DNA of 64,000 nt. Origin: Marinomonas fungiae (GTDB taxonomy: Bacteria > Pseudomonadota > Gammaproteobacteria > Pseudomonadales > Marinomonadaceae). Below are positions 49,888 to 58,436 of the stretch, in pieces. The notes beneath the pieces were generated by a model. The model worked only from the letters and a program-made list of their open reading frames with translations, was not told where the DNA came from and did no database searches. Every line of letters begins with the position of its first letter. Position 1 is the stretch's first letter. Position numbers and translations under genes: made by a program. The stretch is from NCBI RefSeq assembly GCF_001418205.1, contig NZ_LIQF01000009.1, positions 82,565-146,564 on the forward strand. The letters are read 5' to 3'.

Positions 49888-49950
49888 CCTACCTCAACCT
49901 TTGAACTTCTGCGCCGATATATTCTCAATATAAAGAAAAGAGTACGCGCC

Positions 49951-50763
49951 ATGATTTTCATCGATACGATTAATCGCATCACCCAATTGCCAGAGCGAGA
50001 AGATCCCACCAACTTCCGCCGACGTCGTTCGCGTACCGACAAGGACAGTTTGACTCTGAGCGAAGCCGCTGCCCATGTACAGCAGATCACGCTTTCTTAT
50101 GAAAATGCTAGCAATCTCACCCCGACAGATAGCATCATCGCCAACATGCTGGAAGCCGTGTTACAGCAACTGGATGATCTGAATATTCACGTTGAAGCAC
50201 TTAGCCAATTTGCTCCAACAAACGACTCATGGCAGCTAACACTTCAAACACCACCACTGAGCCAAGAACAAACCAAACCAAGCTATGTCACCAGTGTTAA
50301 AGATCTACAAAAAGACAAGCAGTTGAAACGCATTGAGTTACACCTTATCGGCCAAGATAAAACAGATAAACTGTGCCTGCTAAAATTCATTCCGCACCAT
50401 TTATCTCCACCGTTACGCCAAGCCCTATTACAGCTACCACCAAAGCAAACCTTGCATACTCCCTACTCAGCTCATGAACTCGAGCTACTGCCTTTACACT
50501 GGGCATTTGAAATTGATCAAGACGGTGAGGCGGAGCCACTAGCGTCCTTGTATGACAACAACAATGTGCCCCCAGCACATTACCACCCACAATTCAATGG
50601 TCTACAAATTTGGTTTGAAAGACAAGAGGATGCTTTACCGCTACTGATCAGCGATCCGCGTTTTGGCTATATCTATTTGGGAAATTATGAAGCTTACAGC
50701 AACCGAGAGTATGAGCCTGGAGAAGAAGGCAACTTCTCCGGCTCATTAGACACCAACGTTTAA
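49951..50763 (+). CDS. Uncharacterised protein (270 aa)
   Basis: Not recognised. The start at 49951 (MIFIDTINRITQLPEREDP) has AAGAG upstream; the frame extends to 49870, inside the yhbY terminator, so the longer form is unlikely. The N-terminus is basic (FRRRRSRTDKD), followed by helices and then a region with LKRIELHLIGQDKTDKLCLLKFIPHHLSPP and LELLPLHWAFEIDQDGEAEP, suggesting a soluble domain of mixed strands. The C-terminus is acidic and Tyr-rich. No signal or membrane segment is seen. It is convergent with potI, with five bases between the stops. Confidence 0.7.
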   Translation: MIFIDTINRITQLPEREDPTNFRRRRSRTDKDSLTLSEAAAHVQQITLSYENASNLTPTDSIIANMLEAVLQQLDDLNIHVEALSQFAPTNDSWQLTLQTPPLSQEQTKPSYVTSVKDLQKDKQLKRIELHLIGQDKTDKLCLLKFIPHHLSPPLRQALLQLPPKQTLHTPYSAHELELLPLHWAFEIDQDGEAEPLASLYDNNNVPPAHYHPQFNGLQIWFERQEDALPLLISDPRFGYIYLGNYEAYSNREYEPGEEGNFSGSLDTNV

Positions 50764-50768
50764 TTGGC

Positions 50769-51584
50769 TTATTTGGCAAGTTTTTCCCGCTGCAGTTTGC
50801 GACGGGATAGCCACCATACGGCGAGGGTCACTAAAGACACAATTAAAATGATAATAGTCGCCAACGCATTGATCTTAGGTGACACCCCTAAACGCACCGA
50901 ACTAAAGACCTCAATTGGCAAAGTCGTCGACCCAGGCCCCGAGACAAAGCTAGCGATCACCACATCGTCCAGTGACAAGGTAAAAGACAGTAACCAAGCA
51001 GACACCAAAGCCGGCATAATGATCGGCAAGGTCACTTGAATAAAAGCCTTCAGAGGTGTTGCCCCCAAGTCCATCGCCGCCTCTAGGTAAGAGCGATCCA
51101 ATTCCTTCAAGCGTGAACTGATCACAACCGTCGCATAAGCGGTACAGAAGGTCGCGTGTGCCACCCAAATCGTCATCAAACCTCGCTGCTCTGGCCAGCC
51201 AATCACATCAGTCATAGACACGAACAACAATAGTAGCGATAAACCAATGATCACATCTGGCATTACCAGCGGCGCCGCGACCAAGCTATGCAACATAGAG
51301 CGGCCACGAAACTTACCGAAACGAGTCAACGCCACAGACGCCATAATCCCTAACAGTACGGCCGTATTAGCACTCCAGAAAGCGACTTCCAAACTGCGCC
51401 AGACAGCTGACATCAAACCCTCGTCTCGGAACAATTCTCCGTACCATTTGGTGGACCAGCCAGCCCAAACCGTAACCAGGCGCGACTCGTTAAATGAGTA
51501 AATAATCAAACTCAACATCGGCAGGTATAAAAATGCCATGCCGAACCAAAACATCACAGCAGAAAAACGAATGGACGTTTTCAT
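50769..51584 (-). CDS. potI: Putrescine ABC transporter permease PotI
   Basis: A 271-residue inner-membrane permease with six helices. The EAA loop is LEAAMDLGATPLKAFIQVTLPIIMPAL, which contacts the ATPase. Its ATG overlaps the potH stop by four bases. With potF, potG and potH it completes the E. coli potFGHI order. Confidence 0.91.
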   Translation of the reverse strand: MKTSIRFSAVMFWFGMAFLYLPMLSLIIYSFNESRLVTVWAGWSTKWYGELFRDEGLMSAVWRSLEVAFWSANTAVLLGIMASVALTRFGKFRGRSMLHSLVAAPLVMPDVIIGLSLLLLFVSMTDVIGWPEQRGLMTIWVAHATFCTAYATVVISSRLKELDRSYLEAAMDLGATPLKAFIQVTLPIIMPALVSAWLLSFTLSLDDVVIASFVSGPGSTTLPIEVFSSVRLGVSPKINALATIIILIVSLVTLAVWWLSRRKLQREKLAK

Positions 51585-52495
51585 TTATCGCTCTCCCATT
51601 CTTTCTCTTGGTGTTTACGGAAGAAATGTATCGGCACCATGAGTATTAACAGCATGATTAATGCTAACGCCGAGGCCAGCGGCCAATCGCGGTTATTAAA
51701 GAACTCTTGCCATAACACTTTACCAATCACAATTGAGTTAGTGCCACCCAAAAGCTCAGGAATCACGTATTCACCAACCACAGGAATAAACACCAACATG
51801 CTGCCAGCCACGATACCATTGCGCGATAACGGGAAGGTAATGTGCCAAAATGACTGCAAGCGGCGCGCCCCTAGGTCCTGCGACGCTTCGATCAAACTGT
51901 AATCATGCTTCACTAAGTTAGAATACAAAGGCAGCACCATAAAGGGCAGATAGGCGTAAACAATACCGATGTAGACCGCAATATTAGTGTTCAGAATCGC
52001 CAGCGGCTCATTAATCACCCCAGTCCACATCAACACGTTATTCAGCACACCGTTACTCTTCAAGATACCGATCCAAGCATAGATACGAATCAGGAACGAG
52101 GTCCAAGAAGGCAGCAGAATCAGCAGTAATAGAATCGACTGAGTACTCGGTTTCGCACGGGCTATAAAGTACGCCATCGGATAGCCGATCAACAGACAAA
52201 AGAACGTTGAAATGGCCGCCATTTCTAAACTGTTTAAGTAGGCCGTTAGATACAGATCATCTTCGGTTAAAAAGATAAAATTACCGAAATACACATGTAG
52301 ATCAAACGCTTGATCCGCCATAGACAACAAAGCGGTATAAGGCGGAATGGCGATCTCAGCTTCAGCAAAGGCGATTTTTAAAACTATTAAGAAAGGTAAA
52401 GCAAAGAACAGCACCAACCATAAGGTCGGCACAGCAATGACCCACTTCTTACCGTGTTCGGTACTCAGCTTTAAGCGTTCGATTAGCTTATTCAT
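51581..52495 (-). CDS. potH: Putrescine ABC transporter permease PotH
   Basis: A 304-residue permease with an N-terminal helix after a basic start (RLKLSTEHGKKWVIAVPTLWLVLFFALPFLIVLKIAF) and the EAA loop IEASQDLGARRLQSFWHITFPLSRNGIV. It overlaps potG and potI by four bases on each side, a strict translational coupling. Confidence 0.92.
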   Translation of the reverse strand: MNKLIERLKLSTEHGKKWVIAVPTLWLVLFFALPFLIVLKIAFAEAEIAIPPYTALLSMADQAFDLHVYFGNFIFLTEDDLYLTAYLNSLEMAAISTFFCLLIGYPMAYFIARAKPSTQSILLLLILLPSWTSFLIRIYAWIGILKSNGVLNNVLMWTGVINEPLAILNTNIAVYIGIVYAYLPFMVLPLYSNLVKHDYSLIEASQDLGARRLQSFWHITFPLSRNGIVAGSMLVFIPVVGEYVIPELLGGTNSIVIGKVLWQEFFNNRDWPLASALALIMLLILMVPIHFFRKHQEKEWESDK

Positions 52496-53613
52496 GGGCG
52501 CAACACCAAGCCGCTGTCGTCAGACCAGTACACATACACCTGCTCTTCCCAAGTCGGCGCATCGGCGAAACGATCAGAGTTCACCATAAAGGAATTGAGA
52601 ATCTTGCCGTTCTCCAGACGAATATGGTAAACCGAATGCCCGCCCAAATAAGCAATGTCATGCACCGTGCCACGACACCAGTTGTATTCGCTCTCTGGCT
52701 GCTCGCGAGAAATCAGGGTCTTCTCAGGACGCACAGCAAACACGACTTTTTTATCTTCAATTGCTGTGGTCACCCCGTAGGACACATACAGCTTATTAGC
52801 GCACTCTTCTGAGTCAATCACGGCGTGATCTTGTGCATCCACGCAGATTTCACCACGGAATAAGTTCATGCTACCAATGAACTCAGCCGCTTGTAGGCTA
52901 TTCGGCGCTTCGTAAATATCACGCGGCGTACCCGCTTGAACAATGCGTCCTTCCTCCATGATGGCAATACGATTGGCCATGGTCATGGCTTCTTCTTGGT
53001 CGTGGGTTACCATGACACAGGTCACACCAACACTCTCAAGAATGTCGACTACTTCCAACTGCATACGGTTACGCAGTTTTTTGTCTAATGCCCCCATCGG
53101 CTCATCTAATAACAGCAGTTTCGGCGACTTAGCCAAACTTCGAGCCAAGGCCACACGCTGACGCTGCCCACCTGATAGTTGATCCGGTTTACGCTTGGCA
53201 AATTTCTCCATATGCACTAAGCGCAGCATTTGCACCACTTTATCGGCAATCAAGCTCTTCGGCATCCGGTCTTGTTTTAAGCCATAGGCAATGTTTTGCT
53301 CCACCGTCATGTGTGGAAATAAGGCATAAGACTGGAACATCATATTGATCGGTCGACGGTATGGCGCAAGCGACACAATGTCTTCACCATCTAGGATAAT
53401 CTGACCTGAATTAGGTGTTTCAAAGCCTGCGAGCATACGCAGCAGAGTGGATTTACCAGAACCAGAAGCGCCCAACAGAGCAAAAATATCGCCCTTGGCA
53501 ATGTCTAGTGATACGTCGTTAACCGCGACAACATCGTCGTAGGTTTTTACGATATTCTTTATTTGAAGAAAGTGGCCATCAGCGCTGTCACGCGTAATGC
53601 TCGGCTCAATCAT
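52492..53613 (-). CDS. potG: Putrescine ABC transporter ATP-binding protein PotG
   Basis: A 373-residue ATPase. Walker A GASGSGKST, Q-loop MMFQSYALFPHMTVEQN, signature LSGGQRQRVALARS, Walker B LLLLDEPMGALD and switch His in VTHDQEEAM. A C-terminal TOBE-type regulatory domain follows (about 290-373). An 80-base gap with a strong hairpin separates it from potF. Confidence 0.94.
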   Translation of the reverse strand: MIEPSITRDSADGHFLQIKNIVKTYDDVVAVNDVSLDIAKGDIFALLGASGSGKSTLLRMLAGFETPNSGQIILDGEDIVSLAPYRRPINMMFQSYALFPHMTVEQNIAYGLKQDRMPKSLIADKVVQMLRLVHMEKFAKRKPDQLSGGQRQRVALARSLAKSPKLLLLDEPMGALDKKLRNRMQLEVVDILESVGVTCVMVTHDQEEAMTMANRIAIMEEGRIVQAGTPRDIYEAPNSLQAAEFIGSMNLFRGEICVDAQDHAVIDSEECANKLYVSYGVTTAIEDKKVVFAVRPEKTLISREQPESEYNWCRGTVHDIAYLGGHSVYHIRLENGKILNSFMVNSDRFADAPTWEEQVYVYWSDDSGLVLRP

Positions 53614-53659
53614 TGAGGTTCCTCAAGGCTAGGCATGCCTTTTAACTGAATTCGTAGAC

Positions 53660-53684
53660 AGCCAGCGAGCTAAGCTCGCTGGCT
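53660..53684. terminator. Strong stem-loop between potF and potG
   Basis: AGCCAGCGAGCT and AGCTCGCTGGCT form a 12-base inverted repeat around one base. There is no T run. It probably protects the potF mRNA end or limits readthrough, which would keep the binding protein in excess over the membrane parts. Confidence 0.7.
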
Positions 53685-53693
53685 CAGGTAGTA

Positions 53694-54791
53694 TTATTGA
53701 GCTGTTTTGATTTGGTTCCATGCGCGGGTGATCGAACGTGTCGTACGTTGATCCAGCACTTTTGGCAACCAAAGTTTCTCACTGACTTCCGCTGGCGGGA
53801 AAATGTTTTCATTGTTAGCGATTTCAGGGTCAACCATACTCATCGACGCCGGGTTAGCATTGGCGTACCAAACATAGTTGGTAATGTTGGCTGTAATCTC
53901 TGGACGCATTAAGTAGTTCATTAGCTCCATCGCACCATCTGCGTTCTTCGCATCACGGGGAATGGCCAACATGTCGAACCACATCAGAGCCCCCTCTTTA
54001 GGGATTAAGTAACTCACCTCAACACCATTGTTCGCTTCTTCTGCACGAGCGGCCGCTTGTGCCACATCGCCTGACCAGCCGATGACCACACAGATATCGC
54101 CATTTGCTAGGTCGTTGATGTATTTAGAACTGTGGAAATAGCGGTAGTAAGGGCGTACCGACAGCATCAATTCCGTTGCTTTATCGATGTTTTCCTTGCT
54201 CATGTCGTTTGGTGGAAGACCTAGGTAATTCATAGCAGAACTCATTACTTCAGTCGGCGCATCCAGCGCCACAACGCCACAGGATTGCAATTTCTCTAGG
54301 TATTCTTTTTCAAACACCAAAGACCAACTGTTGATCGGCGCATCGTCACCCAATAGCTCTTTGACCTTAACGGTGTTGATACCAAGACCTGTTGTCCCCC
54401 ACATGTAAGGCACCGCGTATTTGTTACCCGGGTCGACATCTTCTAAGGCTTTCATCATCTTTGGATCAAGGTTAGACCAGTTTGGCAATTTAGAGCGATC
54501 TAGCTCCATAAAAGCACCAGCTTTAATTTGCTTACCAAGGAAGTCATTGGTTGGCACCACTAGATCGAAACCAGATTGCCCGGATAGCAACTTAGCTTCG
54601 AGCACTTCGTTACTATCGAAAACATCGTATACCACAGATACACCTGTTTCTTTCTCGAAACTAGGTAGGGTTTCCTCGTCGATATAATCCGACCAGTTAT
54701 AAAAGTGCACCACATTGTCTGCTTGTGCAGAGAACGAAACCATAGCCGTTGCCGTAAGGGCCAACGTCGAAACGCAAGACTTTAATTTCAT
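53694..54791 (-). CDS. potF: Periplasmic putrescine-binding protein PotF
   Basis: A 365-residue binding protein with a signal peptide (LKSCVSTLALTATAMVSFSAQA). The mature part starts NVVHFYNWSDYIDEETLPSFEKETGVSVVYDVFDSNEVLEAKLLSGQSGFD, the common start of PotD/PotF proteins. The Trp/Asp ligand-binding residues of WSDY and IGWSGDVAQA are visible. Putrescine is the best guess because of similarity to PotF and the potFGHI order; spermidine or cadaverine cannot be excluded. Confidence 0.93.
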   Translation of the reverse strand: MKLKSCVSTLALTATAMVSFSAQADNVVHFYNWSDYIDEETLPSFEKETGVSVVYDVFDSNEVLEAKLLSGQSGFDLVVPTNDFLGKQIKAGAFMELDRSKLPNWSNLDPKMMKALEDVDPGNKYAVPYMWGTTGLGINTVKVKELLGDDAPINSWSLVFEKEYLEKLQSCGVVALDAPTEVMSSAMNYLGLPPNDMSKENIDKATELMLSVRPYYRYFHSSKYINDLANGDICVVIGWSGDVAQAAARAEEANNGVEVSYLIPKEGALMWFDMLAIPRDAKNADGAMELMNYLMRPEITANITNYVWYANANPASMSMVDPEIANNENIFPPAEVSEKLWLPKVLDQRTTRSITRAWNQIKTAQ

Positions 54792-55019
54792 ATAACTTCC
54801 CCTAGTCCGAGTAAATTAAAAAGCGGGCTATCATACTCATCCGCTTCCTGCAGATAAAGATCATGTCGTGCAAAAACCACGCAATTCTGTATCTGACTTT
54901 GCCAAAATCCACACCAAGTAACATGCAACTTACTTGCCGACTCTAAGCCGCCTTGTTTTTCCTTTTTAAAACAAGCGAACACTCTTAGATAAGTTAGCTT
55001 ATATACAAACTTTGACCAT

Positions 55020-55050
55020 AAAAAAACCCCCGCGGTTATGCGAGGGTTTC
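55020..55050 (-). terminator. Rho-independent terminator of erpA
   Basis: On the minus strand AACCCTCGC pairs with GCGGGGGTT (one G:T), followed by TTTTTT. It lies 34 bases past the erpA stop. The rest of the 292-base gap to potF shows no gene; a 98-codon frame there has no support. Confidence 0.82.
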
Positions 55051-55083
55051 GAAGATCACTTTGTTTGCCAAAAAGTTTAGCCA

Positions 55084-55437
55084 CTAGATACTAAAGCTTG
55101 CCCCACAACCACAGGTTGAGGTGGCATTCGGGTTACTCACGGTAAAACGAGCCCCCTCTAAGTTCTCTTTGTAATCGACTTCTGAGCCCACCAAATACTG
55201 GAAGCTCAACGGATCCACAACTAATTTCACACCATTCTTCAACACCTCTGTGTCGTCTTCCTGATGTTCTTCATCAAATGTGAACCCATACTGGAAGCCA
55301 GAACAACCACCACCCGTTACGTAAACACGCAACATCAGGCGATCGTTTTCTTCTTCCTCAATCAAAGACTGTAACTTGGCTGCCGCCGCATCAGTCATTG
55401 AAATGGGATCAGCTGATTCCACCATTACTTTCTCCAC
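55084..55437 (-). CDS. erpA: Iron-sulfur cluster insertion protein ErpA
   Basis: A 117-residue A-type carrier that passes Fe-S clusters to apoproteins. The three ligand cysteines are in [13 protein letters not shown] and STCGCGASF. Met5 (MVESADP) is an alternative start. Its promoter must lie in the 81-base gap after prfC or further upstream; both genes read leftward. Confidence 0.94.
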   Translation of the reverse strand: MEKVMVESADPISMTDAAAAKLQSLIEEEENDRLMLRVYVTGGGCSGFQYGFTFDEEHQEDDTEVLKNGVKLVVDPLSFQYLVGSEVDYKENLEGARFTVSNPNATSTCGCGASFSI

Positions 55438-55518
55438 CGAAATACTGAGACAACTGTTACGTTGCTATACGAATGGCAAGAATTATCCTCTTAACCGAGT
55501 AATTCAGTCAAGTATAGA

Positions 55519-57108
55519 TCAGTGCTCGCGGGTCGCGCGGAACGTCACTTCAGGGTAACGCTCTTTTGCTAAGTTCAAGTTCACCATCGTTGGCGCAATA
55601 TACGTTAGGTTATCACCGCCATCTAACGCTAGGTTAACTTCGTTCTTACGTTTGAACTCTTCAAACTTCTTACCTGGCTCTCCGTCCACCCAACGCGCAG
55701 TCGAAACGTTAACGCTTTCGTAAATCGCTTCAACGTTGTACTCGGCTTTTAGACGGGCAACCACCACGTCAAACTGCAGCACACCGACCGCGCCCACAAT
55801 GAGGTCATTGTTTTGAATTGGGCGGAACACTTGCACTGCACCTTCTTCAGACAGCTGCACCAAACCTTTGAGCAATTGTTTCTGCTTCAATGGATCTTTT
55901 AGGCGGATACGACGGAACAATTCTGGTGCAAAGTTCGGAATACCTGAGAATTTAAGGTTTTCACCTTGGGTGAACGTATCACCGATCTGGATAGTACCGT
56001 GGTTGTGCAAACCAATGATGTCGCCAGCAAAGGCTTCTTCGGCACGGGAACGGTCACCGGCCATAAAGGTTACTGCATCAGAAATACTGATCTGTTTACC
56101 GATACGCACATGGTTCATCTTCATGCCTTGAGTATAGGTACCCGACACGATACGCATAAAGGCAATACGGTCACGGTGTTTTGGATCCATGTTGGCTTGG
56201 ATCTTAAACACGAAACCAGAGAATTTCTCTTCCGTCGCTTCTACTTCACGCTCATTGGTTTGACGTGGTAGCGGCGCTGGCGCCCAATCTGTTAAACCTT
56301 CCAACATGTGATCAACACCAAAGTTACCGAGGGCGGTACCGAAGTACACTGGCGTTAGCTCGCCTTCTAGGAACAATTCTTTGTCGAACTCATTCGATGC
56401 ACCCAACACTAATTCCAGCTCTTCACGCAGCTGCTGTGCTAGCTCTTCACCGACAGCCGCGTCCAGCTCAGGGTTGTCCAGACCTTTAACGGTACGGACT
56501 TCTTGAATAGTATGACCTTGACCAGTTGAGTAAAGAATCGTCTCATCACGGTAGATGTGATACACACCTTTAAATAGTTTACCGCAGCCGATTGGCCAAG
56601 TAATCGGAGCACACATGATTTTTAGCTCGTTCTCAACCTCGTCCATCAGCTCCATTGGATCACGGATATCACGGTCCAACTTGTTCATGAAAGTAACGAT
56701 TGGCGTATCGCGTAAACGGGTAACTTCCATCAATTTACGGGTACGATCCTCAACACCTTTCGCCGCATCGATCACCATCAAACACGAGTCCACCGCCGTT
56801 AGCGTACGGTAAGTATCTTCCGAGAAGTCTTCGTGTCCAGGGGTGTCTAGCAGGTTTACCAAGCAATTGTTGAACGGAAACTGCATCACAGACGTAGTGA
56901 TCGAGATACCACGCTCCTTCTCCATCTCCATCCAGTCTGACTTCGCATGTTGATTCGAGCCACGACCTTTTACAGTACCCGCTGTTTGAATCGCACGTCC
57001 GAACAACAACACCTTTTCAGTAATGGTCGTCTTACCGGCGTCCGGGTGGGAGATGATAGCAAAGGTCCTTCGCTTATTGATTTCATTAAGAAAATCTTGG
57101 TTTGCCAT
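55519..57108 (-). CDS. prfC: Peptide chain release factor 3; ICE attachment gene
   Basis: A 529-residue GTPase that recycles RF1 and RF2 from the ribosome. G1 is [14 protein letters not shown]3 [17 protein letters not shown]4 [11 protein letters not shown]. The gene is the known integration target of SXT/R391 elements, and the ICE regulatory end starts immediately upstream. The first roughly 17 codons ([17 protein letters not shown]) and the promoter are therefore likely supplied by the element, which leaves the protein full length and in frame. The ribosome site is AAAGAA. Confidence 0.97.
   Translation of the reverse strand: MANQDFLNEINKRRTFAIISHPDAGKTTITEKVLLFGRAIQTAGTVKGRGSNQHAKSDWMEMEKERGISITTSVMQFPFNNCLVNLLDTPGHEDFSEDTYRTLTAVDSCLMVIDAAKGVEDRTRKLMEVTRLRDTPIVTFMNKLDRDIRDPMELMDEVENELKIMCAPITWPIGCGKLFKGVYHIYRDETILYSTGQGHTIQEVRTVKGLDNPELDAAVGEELAQQLREELELVLGASNEFDKELFLEGELTPVYFGTALGNFGVDHMLEGLTDWAPAPLPRQTNEREVEATEEKFSGFVFKIQANMDPKHRDRIAFMRIVSGTYTQGMKMNHVRIGKQISISDAVTFMAGDRSRAEEAFAGDIIGLHNHGTIQIGDTFTQGENLKFSGIPNFAPELFRRIRLKDPLKQKQLLKGLVQLSEEGAVQVFRPIQNNDLIVGAVGVLQFDVVVARLKAEYNVEAIYESVNVSTARWVDGEPGKKFEEFKRKNEVNLALDGGDNLTYIAPTMVNLNLAKERYPEVTFRATREH
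57041..57057. other. Probable ICE attachment core (att) inside prfC
   Basis: These 17 bases encode IISHPD in the conserved 5' part of prfC. SXT/R391 integration uses a 17-bp sequence in the 5' end of prfC, and from memory the core begins ATCATCTC and ends CACCCGGA; the minus strand here reads ATCATCTCCCACCCGGA. The exact boundary needs the other junction, which is outside the window. Confidence 0.45.
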
Positions 57109-57364
57109 GTATAAATTCTTTTAGTTTGTACACGGATTTGTACACACTTTTGGAAGTACTCTCTTTTCAGTTCTTCGCTTGTCAAATCCGTCGTGTTAAT
57201 CGTAATTGGCCGCTATTTTCGCTGATCTTGACTTTATAAACAATCAATGGTTATCTAATCGGTTACCATTTACTCTCAGCGTGCACCAATGCTCAGTTGT
57301 AGCTGTTTGCAATCGTTGCTTCTTCAGCTAATGAACAACTGTGGCTAAACCACAAATTCCTTCG
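57109..57364. other. ICE end, promoter region of prfC
   Basis: A 256-base gap between prfC and setR without a gene. It should hold the ICE-supplied prfC promoter and the 3' end of the setR transcript. A small hairpin (TGTGG/CCACA, 57340-57354) is a weak terminator candidate for setR. Confidence 0.5.
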
Positions 57365-58012
57365 CTACCAGAAATCGATGATAGCTTGTCGTACTACACC
57401 GATGATGGTGCAGTTGCCGTTGATCGGTATTGCAGGGTATTGCGGGTTCAAAGGTTTTAGATACTTCTGTTCACCATCAATAACCAACTGCTTAAAGGTT
57501 GCTTCTTTCGAATCATCCAAACGCGCAACAACCAATGAACCTGAAGAGTAAGGTAACTCAGGATCAACAACGATCACTGCCCCCTCAGGTATGGATTTTT
57601 TTCCGCTTGGATTTTCCATACTGTCGCCTTTTACGCGAAGTGCGAAACAACCCTCATGTGCTTTCCCAGTGACTTCACGCCACTCCTCAGCATCTTCATG
57701 GGCAAATCCCTCCGCTATTTCAGTCCAATCACCGGCCTGAACCCAGTTAATGAGAGGAATTCTTCCCTTAATATCAGGCCCGACTTCTACATTACCGACC
57801 CCCAAGCCAATCTCGCCATCACCTGTGGCGAGCCAATGAGCATTCACGCGAAGCGCCTCCGCGATCTGCATGGTGTAACGAGACCTAGCCGATTTACCAG
57901 AGCAAATCTGGCTGATCGACTGCTGTTTGATACCAATGCGACGAGCCAACTCAGACTGAGTTACCCCAGTAAGCTGCAAGGCATGGTTTAGTCGTTCGGA
58001 TAAAGTTTTCAT
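57365..58012 (-). CDS. setR: ICE master repressor SetR
   Basis: A 215-residue LexA/CI-like repressor. An HTH domain (residues about 15-55, with TQSELARRIGIKQQSISQICSGK) is joined to an S24 peptidase domain. Cleavage site Ala93-Gly94 lies in WVQAGDW, nucleophile Ser131 in VKGDSMENP and Lys174 in EATFKQL. RecA-stimulated self-cleavage after DNA damage would derepress croS and setDC. Length and sequence fit SetR of SXT/R391. It is divergent from croS across four operator-like sites. Its promoter places the transcript start almost at the ATG. Confidence 0.95.
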   Translation of the reverse strand: MKTLSERLNHALQLTGVTQSELARRIGIKQQSISQICSGKSARSRYTMQIAEALRVNAHWLATGDGEIGLGVGNVEVGPDIKGRIPLINWVQAGDWTEIAEGFAHEDAEEWREVTGKAHEGCFALRVKGDSMENPSGKKSIPEGAVIVVDPELPYSSGSLVVARLDDSKEATFKQLVIDGEQKYLKPLNPQYPAIPINGNCTIIGVVRQAIIDFW

Positions 58013-58020
58013 AAGCCCGC

Positions 58021-58049
58021 ATTCTACAAATAAAACTGTAGTCTTTCAA
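58021..58049 (-). promoter_or_regulatory. Promoter of setR (PL)
   Basis: On the minus strand TTGAAA (58049-58044), 17 bases, TAGAAT (58026-58021). The start point should fall about 58013-58015, within a few bases of the setR ATG at 58012, so the mRNA would be leaderless or nearly so, like lambda cI from PRM. The leftmost operator covers this promoter. Confidence 0.68.
58024..58041. promoter_or_regulatory. SetR/CroS operator-like site 1
   Basis: CTACAAATAAAACTGTAG, arms CTACA/TGTAG, overlapping the setR promoter. It is the first of four related 18-mers spaced 23, 24 and 30 bases apart. Confidence 0.65.
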
Positions 58050-58064
58050 CAATTTTAACTGTTG
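58047..58064. promoter_or_regulatory. SetR/CroS operator-like site 2
   Basis: CAACAATTTTAACTGTTG, one mismatch in eight-base arms. It lies between the two promoters, touching both -35 elements. Confidence 0.68.
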
Positions 58065-58091
58065 ACTTATCTACAGTTTAAACTGTAACAT
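58062..58091 (+). promoter_or_regulatory. Promoter of croS-setDC (PR)
   Basis: TTGACT (58062-58067), 18 bases, TAACAT (58086-58091). Operator 3 fills the spacer, so SetR bound there would block polymerase. Confidence 0.58.
58071..58088. promoter_or_regulatory. SetR/CroS operator-like site 3
   Basis: CTACAGTTTAAACTGTAA; the inner 16 bases TACAGTTTAAACTGTA are a perfect palindrome. It is the best of the four sites. Confidence 0.78.
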
Positions 58092-58100
58092 TCAATCTTG

Positions 58101-58118
58101 TAACAGTTATTATTGTAA
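58101..58118. promoter_or_regulatory. SetR/CroS operator-like site 4
   Basis: TAACAGTTATTATTGTAA, imperfect arms, ahead of the croS ribosome site (CAGGAG). Confidence 0.58.
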
Positions 58119-58129
58119 CAGGAGACGGT

Positions 58130-58381
58130 ATGGAAGTGTTCAACACGACACAAAAACATCTCCGCCGTGCCATTGATTTGGTCGGCGGGCAATCAGCATT
58201 AGCGCGAGCCATCAACTCAAAACAGCAAAACGTCTGGTTTTGGTTGAATAAATCCGGACGTGTTCCCGCTGAATTCGTTTTACCCATCGAACAAGCTACG
58301 CAAGGACAGGTAACCCGATCTCAGTTAAGACCGGATATCTATCCCGAAGGCCAAAGCGAGCTGAAAGCCAGTAACCAGTAG
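58130..58381 (+). CDS. croS: Cro-like repressor of the ICE (CroS)
   Basis: An 83-residue protein with a Cro/YdaS-type helix-turn-helix (RRAIDLVGGQSALARAINSKQQNVWFWLNKSGRVPAEFVLPIEQAT). In SXT/R391 the equivalent gene opposes SetR and is needed for induction after DNA damage. The ATG has a CAGGAG ribosome site. It is the first gene of the rightward regulatory transcript that leads to setD and setC. Confidence 0.88.
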   Translation: MEVFNTTQKHLRRAIDLVGGQSALARAINSKQQNVWFWLNKSGRVPAEFVLPIEQATQGQVTRSQLRPDIYPEGQSELKASNQ

Positions 58382-58436
58382 GATTAAGGGCAAGTAATGG
58401 TCAGCATTTTACGTAAACACAGAAGCGAGTACCTCC

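Noticed and set aside
54788..55084. A 98-codon minus frame between erpA and potF
   Set aside because: It contains the erpA terminator, has low-complexity composition and no family pattern.
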